64,000 bases of DNA from Xiphias gladius. Taxonomy: Eukaryota; Chordata; Actinopteri; Istiophoriformes; Xiphiidae. Location: positions 7,473,531 through 7,537,530 of the forward strand of contig NC_053402.1 in the NCBI RefSeq assembly GCF_016859285.1. Reading direction: 5' to 3'. The notes beneath the pieces were generated by a model that saw only the letters and a list, made by a program, of their open reading frames with translations, was not told the origin of the DNA and ran no database searches. The position numbers and the translations under genes are program-made. Positions within the stretch are counted from its first letter, which is position 1. Each line of letters begins with the position of its first letter. Below, piece after piece: positions 1 through 10,900 of the stretch.

Positions 1-247
1 TGCATGACTCAATATAGCATACATATGAATGATTCATGGCATTCACAATCAAGCAAACCTCAAGGAGACATAGTCTGCATATAAGGCTAACACATTTGCA
101 CTACCTTCTGATATGACATACTCATGGTCAATAGGGACATCTAGTGACCAAAACTTGTCTAAGCACTTCCATCAGTAAGTGAATGTTGGGGTAATTCGTC
201 CAGTATCACAGGAGGTGCCTTATAAAAAAGCACACACACAGCAGACT
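1..247. other. Gene-free flank
   Basis: I see no exon, repeat family or RNA gene in this AT-rich stretch. It lies beyond the likely 3' end of the minus-strand osteocalcin gene. Confidence 0.5.
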
Positions 248-263
248 TTTATTTATCTTTATT
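248..263 (-). promoter_or_regulatory. bglap: Candidate polyadenylation signals of bglap
   Basis: Two AATAAA hexamers on the minus strand (TTTATT at 248-253 and 258-263) lie about 300 nt past the bglap stop codon. They are the best-placed poly(A) signals seen, giving a 3' UTR of roughly 300-330 nt. The mRNA end is not otherwise shown. Confidence 0.5.
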
Positions 264-559
264 TAATTTCATCAAGCTACTCTACAGGCTGGCTGAAATG
301 CTAGGATTAGAGACAATTCTGTGGGTCTATGCAGGGTGGAAAAAATTAATCCACATGCCAATATTATTCCTCTTGCTCACACATCTGTTCACATCTTTAT
401 CCCCATATCTCTCCCTTTTATATTTGTGTAACAACTATTACACACTGGCACACTTTGGGAATTTTTTCTCATGCTTGTTATGAGAGGCTGCAAAGATAGA
501 GTTGAACTCAAAGGTGATAATAAAAATGAAATATAAGACAGGTTGTCATGGTGTGGCGT

Positions 560-1738
560 CTAAAAGACAATTGGTCCATAGTAAGTGGTGTAGGCAGTGA
601 TGATTCCATCCGTGTCCATCATGTGTTCACAAGCCAGGTGTGCCTCACACACTTCTCTCAGGCTGGATGGAGAAAGGAACAGTTAGGACATGACTGGACT
701 ATGTTAGATTAAAAAAAAAAAACACATACAGTATTTTCTATTAGATTTGATGCTGGTATGTGAGTATGCCTGTCCACTGCTCCTTATAAGTGATGTGAAA
801 GTAGAGGATGTGGGAAATACCTCTCCAGCTGGGTCAGGGATAACTCTCCAGGAGCTCTCTTCTGTCTCACCACTGTGGACGCCTGCTCCCTTTCCACAAT
901 CAAACCTGCACATCATGCACATTCAACATAAATATATAAATAAAGAAGAAGTCTATCGATCCGGGCCTGTTGATAAAAGTCAACCAAATACGAATGCATA
1001 TGAAAGATATACTGTAGACAGCACCTCAGCAGAAATCAAGAAAAGTTTTGTCCATATGTTGCAAATAAAATATTTATAATATAATTTATGCATTGTGTTG
1101 AAGAGTGAAATATGTTTAAATCGTGTTTATCATTATACAAAATATGTTTAACAAATCAGACTTTTTTAAACTAATGATCCGGTTTTTATTTATTTATTAA
1201 TATTTATTTTAAGCAACTGAAAACTTCTGAAAAAGTTATCTAGCCAAACTGTAGGAATCATTTACTTTAGTATTCATCTTCGAGTCAAACTGACTCAAAT
1301 GTGTTACACAATAATTGATTTCATAAATTGTAGCAGAATAAATTCACAAAATGTACAGAACAGTCAAAATCCAATTGTAGAATCTTACCCTCCTGAGCAG
1401 GGTTGTCACTAGCAAGCTGGGAGCCAGAGGAGGCATCTGTCAAACATGAGGGAAAAATACCTATAACAATTATTTATTTTATTTTATGAAAAGAAGAAGT
1501 CTCAAAGAAGTATGGCCCCCTCAAGTGATTCCTTTCACCACAAGTCACTGTAGTCACATAAATCAATCGGCCAGATTTTTAAACTTTGTAGAGCTCCTGA
1601 AGTTGAAATAATATAATATTATACTGTTGTTTTAATAAAGAGCCTTACTAACATATAACCTACTGCTGTGTAGCTCTTACCTGAAGTCAGACAGATGACA
1701 GCCAAGGAGCAGAGAACCAGGATGGCCACTGTCTTCAT
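560..1738 (-). CDS. bglap: Osteocalcin (bone Gla protein) precursor, 4 coding exons
   Basis: Secreted vitamin K-dependent calcium-binding protein of bone matrix. Exons on the minus strand: 1738-1681, 1436-1389, 905-821 and 662-560, all with GT-AG borders; the 294 nt encode 97 residues. Residues 1-19 are a signal peptide (MKTVAILVLC...). A short acidic/Ser-rich propeptide carries the carboxylase-recognition region (about 37-52) and ends in a furin-type site RQKR at 49-52. The mature peptide is 45 residues (53-97), the usual fish length. Its Gla core shows Glu63, Glu67 and Glu70, the three positions gamma-carboxylated in osteocalcins, and the Cys69-Cys75 disulfide pair spaced as in the family. 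The C-terminus keeps the YYGP motif. The ATG at 1738 is fixed by the signal peptide. Its neighbour on the same strand is mgp, a relative. Identity is clear by family motifs. Confidence 0.94.
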
Positions 1739-1868
1739 CTTTCAGCTTCTTTCTTCACCGTCTGCAGTATCAAACAGCAAGTAAGACTGGAGACTTCAAT
1801 GGCTCTGTTACTCTCTTCTCTCTCTTCCGTTCCCTCTCTAACACATACATACATAGATACACATTCGG

Positions 1869-1874
1869 TTTATA
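1869..1874 (-). promoter_or_regulatory. bglap: TATA box upstream of bglap
   Basis: TATAAA on the minus strand, about 130 nt upstream of the bglap ATG. It would place the start of transcription near 1840 and give a 5' UTR of about 100 nt. Osteocalcin genes are classic TATA-containing, bone-specific genes. The spacing fits, but the start site is inferred. Confidence 0.55.
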
Positions 1875-1879
1875 GATGT

Positions 1880-3540
1880 GGCCCTCACTATGACATGGAT
1901 ATGTGATTGGTTAGGGAATCATGTATCACACACCCACACAGACGCAGAAATACACACCTCCACAAAAATCATGTACACCAAAACGAAATTTTATATATAT
2001 GTATGTTTTGCACCCAGAAACAGTAAACTGGCAGGCTGGGAGCTAGAGAAAGAATGTGGACTCTCTGCTTCCCAAAGGTGAGTATTTGTTTTAAAGCATA
2101 GGTGATGAGAAAACAAATGTGGGCAACTCACAGCAATTCACAAATATTAGCCACTGGAAGTGTCTTTCAATGATAAATATTTTTGCACCTTGTTTAGGTC
2201 ATTTTAGCTGCTGCTGAGAAACCAGATTGTTCTTGTGAATCGTTGTTTGCACCTGCATCTCAGTTTATTCTCTTGTATCTTGAAATGGCAGGTTTTTCTT
2301 TAAAGATGAAAGAAAAGTAGGAAAAAGGCTTTAACACTAAAGAGAGACATAGAATGATGTAATTTAGTTGCAAAATTAAATTACATCATCACCAGATGAC
2401 CTGCTGTCAGATTTAGTAATAATAATAAAACGTTTGATGAAATGCTAGAAAATGCAATGCCAGCTGGCAGCCTGGGGAGGTCAGAGTTTCTACTGCGCGC
2501 CCACACACTTCTACATCAAGGTCACAAAGTCTATGCAGTAGAGAAAACCATATAATACAAAGAAAAACCACTGGCCCACATAATGTGACAGGATTTTAAT
2601 CAGAAGGTTTTCTCTTTTATTACAAACCGCAGTGATTTCCTACAAAAGAAAGCAAAATTTAGAAACAAACTCGGAGTGTTTGAAGATTTGTAGAAGGGTA
2701 ATTTGAAATGTGGAAATATATTTTTACCAAAACAAGTGGGTGGTTTGTCAATATAATGGCAGAAAACTTCATACAGTGAGTGAACATGTCATTCAATGTC
2801 ACTTAAGTGATTTAAGAACATGTCATTTAATTTGAATTAAAACACAAATTTCTACAAGTAAAGTGTTTTTAAATGTTTGACCAATTAAAAAACATAATTA
2901 TTTTGTATTTTATTGTCTTAGTAGAGAGGGACCATTGCTGGTAATGTTGTGCTATAATTAATTACTACATCTGTTGTCAATACAACAGATGTTGTTACTA
3001 TATACAACATATTACCATAGTTACATTTCAAAAACCAATCCTTTGAATGTCCTTAATTTATGATATGAAAATGCTCCCATAGATTTTTGTCTTTCTTGCT
3101 CTTTTTGTTGCTTTTTTGACTAGATATTTAGACTCTGGACTGATTCTGACAGTATTACATGAGCTGTAATTTCACCGTCTGGATCTCAATCTTGGTGCCT
3201 TCTCCTTGAATTCTTTCAGGGAAAGAATTCAAGGACTCAACCTCAGGACAAATTTAATTGTACACATTTGTGGCAATGTGGCAACATAAAAAAACAAACA
3301 TCCAATATGCTGTTTTTTTTTTAGGTCTGAGACATACTGACAGCTACAGTGTGCTGACCTGTTTTTGTTTCTATGACTGTCTGCAGCAGATACTGACACA
3401 CAGATGTGAGGTGCATTGCACAGATTCCTCCTGAGATTACAAGAAACCAGATCTTGACTAAACATATTAAAATCAGCGGCGCTCATGTGCTTCCAGTAAT
3501 ATGTGTCCTTGTTTAACCCCTCAACAAGCCAGTGGTTGGA
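1880..3540. other. Intergenic DNA between bglap and mgp
   Basis: AT-rich sequence with no supported gene. It holds the upstream region of bglap and a few homopolymer runs. The short reading frames here have no recognisable domains. Confidence 0.5.
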
Positions 3541-3544
3541 ACTA

Positions 3545-4395
3545 TCTAAATACATTTACTCAAGTACTGAACCTCAGTACAGTTTTGAGATACTTGTACT
3601 TTACTAGAATGTTGCCATTTTATGCTACCTTACACTTCTACTCCACTACATTTAGGAGGCAAATATAATACCTTTTACTCTAGTGAATTTATTTTATTTT
3701 TAATCTCTTTTAAATTTCTCAGTTGGTTTCATTTAAATAACTGTTTAAATAACTATAACTACAAAAATCAAAGATTAGAGAAAAGTCTAATAAAGAAATA
3801 CAAATTTATGCAGCAGAGCTTTGTTCTTTCTTCTATCCTGTCCCATTAATCATATCACCACTCCCCAGACTCCCATGTTGTGAACCACTGGACTAAGGTA
3901 CCTAACTATAAATAAAGTAGTTACAACTAGCTTCACCTTGAGCTGTTAAGCCTAGTCATTGTTGCATCAGTATTAGCAATCTAATAAAGTCAAATTCGAT
4001 AAATCAGTCACCGGAGACATTTTACTGCAGAAAAAGTAATTTTACTTCGATATCTCAGGCACATTTTGCTGATTATACTTCTGTGCTTTTGCTTAAGTAG
4101 GATTTTGAACTGATTTTGTGTATTTCTCCCACCATTGCCTAACTCAATATAAAGCAGAAAAAACTAAAACCTTTTCTACCAGCCACAGCTTTAAAATACT
4201 GCTTATGCATTGATGCATCAGTATTAACAATGTAATAATGTCATAAATTATAATTTCAGTCACAGGCCCCATTTTTCTGCAAAACAAATACTTTTTTTTA
4301 CTTGTACCTATGATTTAGAGTACAGAACTTTTACTTGAAATAGAGTACTTTTACATTCATGTATTGGCACTTTCAGTTAAGTAAAGGATTGCAAC
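3545..4395. repeat. Teleost interspersed repeat (TACTCAAGTACT family) with internal duplication
   Basis: The block opens with the 'ttactcaagtactgaacctcagtac' type start and the 'acttctactccactacattt' segment that recur widely in fish genomes, and ends with an 'acttttacttgaaatagagtac' type end. Inside, a segment beginning with 'gcatcagtatta' is present twice, near 3965 and 4213, with similar following sequence. It is an old, mutated mobile-element copy with no coding capacity. Confidence 0.7.
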
Positions 4396-4759
4396 TGCAA
4401 CAATCAGTGACTTGTTGGTGAGTCAACTGCAAATCAATTTTCTGAATAAAACCCTATTTTAAATCATCTTTCCTCTGGCCACTCTCACAAGCCTTTATGT
4501 TAATCTCCTGCTATAAAACAAATCTGTTCGTTTAACTTGTCTACAACTCCAACACTACTCTTGGTCTACCCTTTTCAAAATACACATACCATTAAAATTA
4601 GCCATTTCATCTTGAGCAGTCACAAAAATTGGACAACTACTATCATTTTAACATCTGCCACACATTGGATACAATGGCACTGATTCCCAAATGTTTTGAT
4701 ACACTGCTGTGACAAAAAATGGCATTAAAAGCATTATGACAAAACCCAGTAAAGGCAAT

Positions 4760-4777
4760 TTTATTCATTTATTTATT
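4760..4777 (-). promoter_or_regulatory. mgp: Candidate polyadenylation signals of mgp
   Basis: Three overlapping or adjacent TTTATT blocks (4760, 4768, 4772) read as AATAAA on the minus strand, about 420 nt past the mgp stop. They are well placed to end the mgp mRNA. Confidence 0.5.
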
Positions 4778-5193
4778 TTTCAAAGCAGTGGAAATAATCA
4801 TTGACAGCGGTGCTGGCCTGGGTAAGTAGGCAGATAGTGTAAAAAATGTATGTGTAGCAAAACACCTAATTCAAGCACATCACATAAAGCTCATAAATGC
4901 TGGGAGGGTGTGATAATAGGAGATAAAAGTTATCCTGAGACTACTCGAAAGATCGGCCATGAATTTCTACATCTCTACATAATGGTGGGTTGTCGTGATA
5001 TTCGGGCCACACTGGATGCCTCGGTATTTATAAAATGTGTGTTATTTCTAGGATTGTCATTTCACATCCAGAAGAGGCCACAAAAACAATCACATAAATT
5101 ACAGAAAAAGTTATGCTATGTGGAGTGTAGAAATATGCATTCATTTCTATATGACAATGATACTCCTGCATTTGACGGACTGATACTTTGAAT

Positions 5194-6275
5194 TTAGTAT
5201 TGACGAGTCACAGCTGGTCTCTGGGGCTGATTCTGGGAGCCAAAGTATCTCTGGTAGGCCTGCTGATAGCCATGGTGATAGGCGTAGAAGCGGCAGGGAG
5301 AGTAGTCCTCACAGGTCTCTGCATGCCTCTCCGCCAGAGACTTTATTGTCCTGGAAGGGGGGGGGGTTATAGAACGGCAGGCAGAGATGGTTAGAGAGGG
5401 GAATGGTGAGGAGAAAGAAGAGAACTATAATCAGAAACAGATGCTTAACAGACAATGGCTAGTGTCTCTGTTTTTTTAATTTCTTGTTTAATATCACAAA
5501 CTTAATTATTTCAGTCAAGCATTTATCATCAGCTTCACGCTCTGTATATTTGTGTCAGTTGATGTTTCAAGCATATGTAAATGTTTAATATTCTAATTTG
5601 GCTTTGTCTTAATGATCTACAATGTCAGGTGTATTTTCTTGACTGCTTCTGTAGGTATGTGGTTTTCCATATGTACGCGATTAAGGAAGGGTTTTGCGCT
5701 CTGTATGCTTGTCCATGGTTGTGTGTTTTACCTCATGAAGTTGTAATTGTTGAGGCTGTTCCCTCTGGGGGGGTTGTAAATGTTGTCACTGTTTGGTGTG
5801 ATGAATGAGTTGGCCTGGTTTCGAGGTACAAACAAATCTGGAACCACAAAACTTTACTAGACAAATTCCTTATTTTAATCGTGTCAGGCATGCACTTCAT
5901 GCAACTGATCTGTGTCAGGTGAAACAATCGATAAGGGTATGTTAGTGAAGGGTAAAATGAGGATTAAACATATTATACTGCATAGCAGGCTGTGTCATGT
6001 TTGTTAGAACTGCATGCATGTTTTTCCATGAATGAGAGATGACGTTTAATCACCTTCAGTGGATTCTGTGCTTTCATGAGACTCTACAGGAAAAACATGG
6101 AATCGCGTTAATCATAAATGATGAATCACCGTCTAACTTGGATATATCACAGTTTATAAATAGATAATGGCTGCTGAATGATAGCAAAGTGTGGATGTCA
6201 GGGAGGCTCTGTACCATAGCAGACGCAGAGAGAGATCGCTGCACAGAGTGCCAGAAACCGAAGAAGGATCCTCAT
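5194..6275 (-). CDS. mgp: Matrix Gla protein precursor, 4 coding exons
   Basis: Secreted vitamin K-dependent inhibitor of soft-tissue and cartilage calcification. Coding exons on the minus strand: 6275-6215, 6083-6054, 5837-5732 and 5350-5194 (354 nt, 117 aa), all GT-AG. Residues 1-20 form the signal peptide (MRILLRFLAL...). Residues 21-31 hold three tandem S-x-E motifs (Ser22, Ser25, Ser28), the phosphoserine acceptor sites typical of MGP. ANSF at 39-42 matches the conserved ANxF cleavage motif. The Gla/disulfide core has Glu73, Glu77, Cys79, Glu80 and Cys85, followed by a GYxxAYxRYF block (93-102), a family hallmark. The tail is QPQRPAVTRQY rather than the basic RKRR tail of mammals. The ATG at 6275 follows a good acceptor at 6301-6300, so an upstream non-coding exon is expected. 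Not osteocalcin: no furin site, longer N-terminus and S-x-E motifs. Confidence 0.93.
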
Positions 6276-7060
6276 CCTGGGGCTTGTTTTTCTGCCTGTC
6301 TGTTGGAGGAGAGGAGAAAGGTATTTCAGTTAGTCATTAGTCATTTCAAGTTTGATAGGAAAAGAGGGAGAAAAATCAAAGAAACGAAAGAGGGGGAGAG
6401 AGAAATTGGCTAAGATTTTGAATCTGTGGATAAACAGGAAAGAACCACAAGCAGGGATGGACTGCAGAAAGTGGCTCTATATCTGTGCTTGTGGTTTTGT
6501 GCATGCAGGCTAAAAGCAGTCACATAAAGAACTGATACACGCTATCCTGTAGATACATTATACTGTACATCTGTACACACTGAAAAGTTACTGCAGAATT
6601 TCTGTATGGAACAAACAAAAATCAAAGTTATACTCATAGGACCAGCCTGAAGACTTTCACTGAGATAAGTGCCCAAAGGTTTTTCTGTGCACTGGACTTA
6701 AGTAAGGGCCAGTCCACAATGACCATTAAGCAGCTGGAAACTCAGTTTGTAGGAAAGAACAATAAGAGAATAACTGAGAAGAGTTGTCTAACTGCCAACT
6801 AATGAAGTCCAAATACACTTATGGTTAATGCAGGGAGATAGATTATAAATTAATTATTTATAATAATTTATAAATAAATTATAAAGAATCAGGTATTCTG
6901 TATGGTTCAACATACACACTAATATTGCACATGTATACATACAGCACTTACACGTGTACACACATATGCACTCAGTCACATGCATAAGTCACCTACAGTA
7001 AGGTGTGTGACACCTGTACAAACAGCAACGCCAGATGTCTGGAACCAACCAACACACACT

Positions 7061-7063
<3 letters not shown>

Positions 7064-7151
<88 letters not shown>
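7064..7151. repeat. (CA)n microsatellite in mgp intron 1
   Basis: About 44 uninterrupted CA dinucleotides on the plus strand (GT on the transcribed strand of mgp). Further short CA runs follow near 7276-7315. Repeat-only translations of this tract are not genes. Confidence 0.97.
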
Positions 7152-7153
<2 letters not shown>

Positions 7154-7849
7154 TATTCACATTTCTGCAGTGCAGAAAAGCTTTCATCCACATCATCTGT
7201 TTGTGGGATTTGAACAGGATTCTGTCCCAGCAGCCCTCATTTTCAATGTCAACAGCAGCCTTCATTATACATAAACACACACAAATCAGTGACACATGCA
7301 CACATGCACACACAGCACTCACAACATCGGGCCCTCAGGCGTATTTTGGCTACAGTTGAACCCAGACTAACAGTGGGCACAGAAACAGCAAGCCTGGGGC
7401 CCAGAGTTCAAAAAGAAACTTCCAGAGACTGGCAAGCACAGCTAGACAAGTGTATGTGTGCGTGTGTCAGATGCTGACAACAGTGTCTGCAGAGTTTTAT
7501 ACCCATCTGAGTCTTTGTAGGGGTCCTAGTGCACTAGCTTTCCTCCCTGCAGGCAGAATGTACCCAGCTCATTGGAAAAAGCTATTGGCATGATGCTAGT
7601 AGTGCACAGAGCCAAACCAAGGCTACAGACTAAACTCTCGATACAAAATAGTATGCATAAACTATAGGCCTACCGTACTATTAGGATGGCAGCATTATAC
7701 TACAAAACTTTTAAACACACATCTTGGACATAATCAAAAACAAGAAAACTGGCAGCTTTGGAAAGCTTTGGCTTGTTTAAAAGATGTAAACTACTCCTTC
7801 TTTTCACCTGTCACTGGTTTTAAAAGTTTATTTGCTTTAATGTACTTAC

Positions 7850-7915
7850 CGGTGAAGATGATTATGGAGTAAGAAGTCTTGGAACTATCTCTCTGGAATT
7901 TCTTCCAAGGAATAT
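7850..7915 (-). other. mgp: Predicted non-coding first exon of mgp
   Basis: On the minus strand a strong donor (CACCG|GTAAGT, exon ending at 7850) lies 25-90 nt downstream of a TATA box at 7945-7939. The next acceptor is the one just upstream of the mgp start codon (exon from 6299). The stretch has no ATG-led frame that joins mgp, so it is best read as 5' UTR. The upstream limit near 7915 is estimated from TATA spacing. Confidence 0.6.
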
Positions 7916-7938
7916 TTCCTAATTCCTGACAGTAAGGC

Positions 7939-7945
7939 TTTTATA
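7939..7945 (-). promoter_or_regulatory. mgp: TATA box of mgp
   Basis: TATAAAA on the minus strand, followed at the expected distance by the predicted non-coding exon with its GTAAGT donor. This supports a single defined start near 7915. Confidence 0.55.
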
Positions 7946-7949
7946 CTCA

Positions 7950-10900
7950 CCTCTTTTCCCCCCACCCCTTCATCTTCTACCCACTGACTCCCCCCACTCC
8001 CCTTAGCCCTCGCCCTCTCTCCTCCCTTTTCCCCCTATCAGCCCCCTTTTCCACCATTTAATCAGACTGTGGGTATTAGCTCACTCTCTCCCCAACTCCC
8101 ACTTCACCAAAACATAAGGTCTGTAGGTGACGGAAAGGCAAGGAGCAATGGAGAAAAACAAGCAGGGGGTAAATAGAGACAGAGAGGAAGGTGAGGGAAG
8201 GCGGGCACAGGGACATCTTACCTGCTTCATAGCAGCTACATGATAATATTTGCTACTGATTACCAGCATGGCAGGATGATATGAAGAGAACATCCACCAT
8301 TCAGACAAAGCATGGACTGACTCAACTTTTTGGCCCCTATATGTCTCTGGGAAAACATGTACTGCAGCACTTGGGTTGGTTTTTTGGGTAACACTTCACA
8401 TTGACCCCTTCTTTAGCATTTATAAGCAGTACATAAACATTTAATAAATATAATAATGTAATTGTAACTCCTCCTGTGGATACCTATAAGTGGAGGCTGT
8501 TGCTGCTGTTTAAACAGATAATGAATGACAGTAAAGTACAACACAGTTGTAATAATATAAAAATGTCTACAAGGGAGATGTTCTAATCGTTAATAAATCT
8601 TTTATTAACCGTACATTTAAAAAAAAAAAAAACTCACCAATTTCCTTATCTAATGACTTCATTATAGTGTGTTATAAGCCAAAGACATATGATGGTGGGT
8701 TGTTACAAAGAGCAGACTATACTGACCATTGCTTTAAAGGGAGATATTTGGGAAAATATCCCTTTAATTTTGGAAGCTGTGGTCTTATATAACCCATCAA
8801 CTGCGTCTTTCAATGTTAAAACAACCATGGCAGTCCGATGCATTACTGGTGGTATTCTAGCAACATAACACTGAAATCTCTGCACTGTAAAATGTCATAC
8901 ATGAATAAAGTGGACTCAACTCATCTTTTCTCAGTAACTCAACATAATTATAATTTTATATATTTTTGTACACGTTCTATCAAAATTTCTAGTTTTTGTT
9001 TTCAGACCATTTCAGACCATATCAACATGAGTTGTTCTGACTTGAAGCCTTTTGACTCGAAATGATAAGTTGAATGAAAGTACTGCTGAGAGTTCACTTA
9101 ACTCATGGTCAGCATATTAACAGACTTCCCAGCATGGATTGTTTGAGAGTTGAAATTCCCAGAGACCCTTCTTTTTTGTAGTTTGAAGAAAACATACATG
9201 CAGTGCTGTTTGTCTCTAATACATGTTAAGATAAGTCAGGGTTGTTTCCTTTCATTATAACGCATACAATGCAGACCATTATGAATGTTAGTACCGAATT
9301 CAGTCCCTACACCCTGTACACTTTTCTGTTAAATTCACTGTGAGTAGAATCACGTCTTTATGCTCACTCTGGTACAAAATGGCTCAGTCAGAAACCACAG
9401 CTGAAAAACCTTTATGTCAAATGAAAACTGCCCCTTCTGTGATATTAACTTAGTTTATTTTACATTATCATAACTCATAAGACAAACCAATTATTCAACT
9501 TAAGTTCAGTTATTTTTTAGGCAGCTGGAAAACTTACATTTTTAAATTAACACCTGCTTAAAAAAATTTACAGTGTGACATTTATTAAGAGCACATGCTG
9601 CACTTCATCTAGCAAGTCATACATTAAAGTAAATGTAGTAGTTACACAGAACAACATCCATCTGGTGTATATCTGAGACTTATGTAATGCCACATCACTG
9701 TTGGCTCAGCCAGAATGCTCTGTGAATAGCTGTGTGAGTGCAGACCGTTGCGAAAAGTAAACAAATCCGAATACAAGGACAGTCTAAGCCAGGAATCAGC
9801 GGGACGCAGACAGATAGATAAACATTAAGACAGACATAAAGATGGAGATAAGCCCTGACGACAAATAGAAGATGGGGGGAATTCAGGTTTCAGAGGGAGA
9901 GAGAGGGAGATGGAGTCAGATGGAGCAGAGAGAGAGAAAGCACATATTGATGTTTTTGGCACTGGGGCTGTAGAAATATTCAGTGATGTGGTTATATTAG
10001 CCTGTTAAATCTAACTCTGTTTGGTTTTTTAAACGCAGATATTAAATGTCCAATTGCCGCAGGTATATACCAACACAAAGGAGGGAAGGAAAGATGAATG
10101 AGAGGGATTGTTTTCTTCAAGATTTTAAAGAGTTTTACACCAAAACTCTCTCCTGGTAAGGGAGATTTATGAATGAGAGAAGATTGCATGGAAAAAAAAT
10201 TGTCATCCTTCTACACCCAGTGTTCTTATTCTCTTTGTTTTTATTTACGCCCCCTCTCTGCTCATTTCCAGTCATATTTTTGCTGTTTCCCTCATGTGCA
10301 TCCCCCTCTCTTTACCTCCATGTGGGTTCAGTACTTTTCCTTTTTCTCACGGCCTCTTGTGCAGTTAATATCCTGTGCTGACCAGTCACCTCCCCAGCCT
10401 TCCCACTCTGCGTTGTGCAATGACATGCAGTATCTAGCTCTTGAGAAATGTTATGAATGCACCTCAGAGAGCCAGAATCATGTTTTTGTAACCAGTGAAG
10501 TGTGCCAGAAGCCCAGATAAATGATAAATAAAAGCAGAGAGAAGTGAAAAACAGGATGGGAGTCACCTCGCACAGCTGTGGGTGAAAGTTGTGACTAACA
10601 GGGTGCACCTGTACAGTACATTTGGCTTGATTTCGTGATAGCAGCTACTAAAGGTCAGTTTAAGTAAAGCAGGTAGGAGGAAGAGACAGACGCAATATGA
10701 CCTTGGAGAAGGAAATTTACTAAATCAGATTCTATTGAGGCTGAACAAATGACATCAAGAGATGTAACTGTGGAAGAAATGCAGGATGTGGATGGAAGAA
10801 GGAGGATTGGAAGGAAAGAATGAACATTTGATAGCCGAAAACAGAGCGAATTAATGCAGAAGCAAAAGAAAAGAAAAAAAAAGAAAAAAAAGTGAACAGC

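Noticed and set aside
4850-5394. Plus-strand frames over the mgp last exon and 3' UTR
   Set aside because: The minus strand carries the mgp Gla domain; the plus frames show no motif and end in the exon's antisense.
6980-7359. Several overlapping frames of 77-118 codons over the CA repeat, both strands
   Set aside because: They are translations of (CA)n/(GT)n giving Thr-His or Val-Cys runs; the tract lies in an intron of mgp.
10173-10608. Overlapping frames of 98-125 codons near 10-11 kb
   Set aside because: Composition follows TC- and GA-rich runs; no conserved motif, splice context or signal peptide that holds on inspection.
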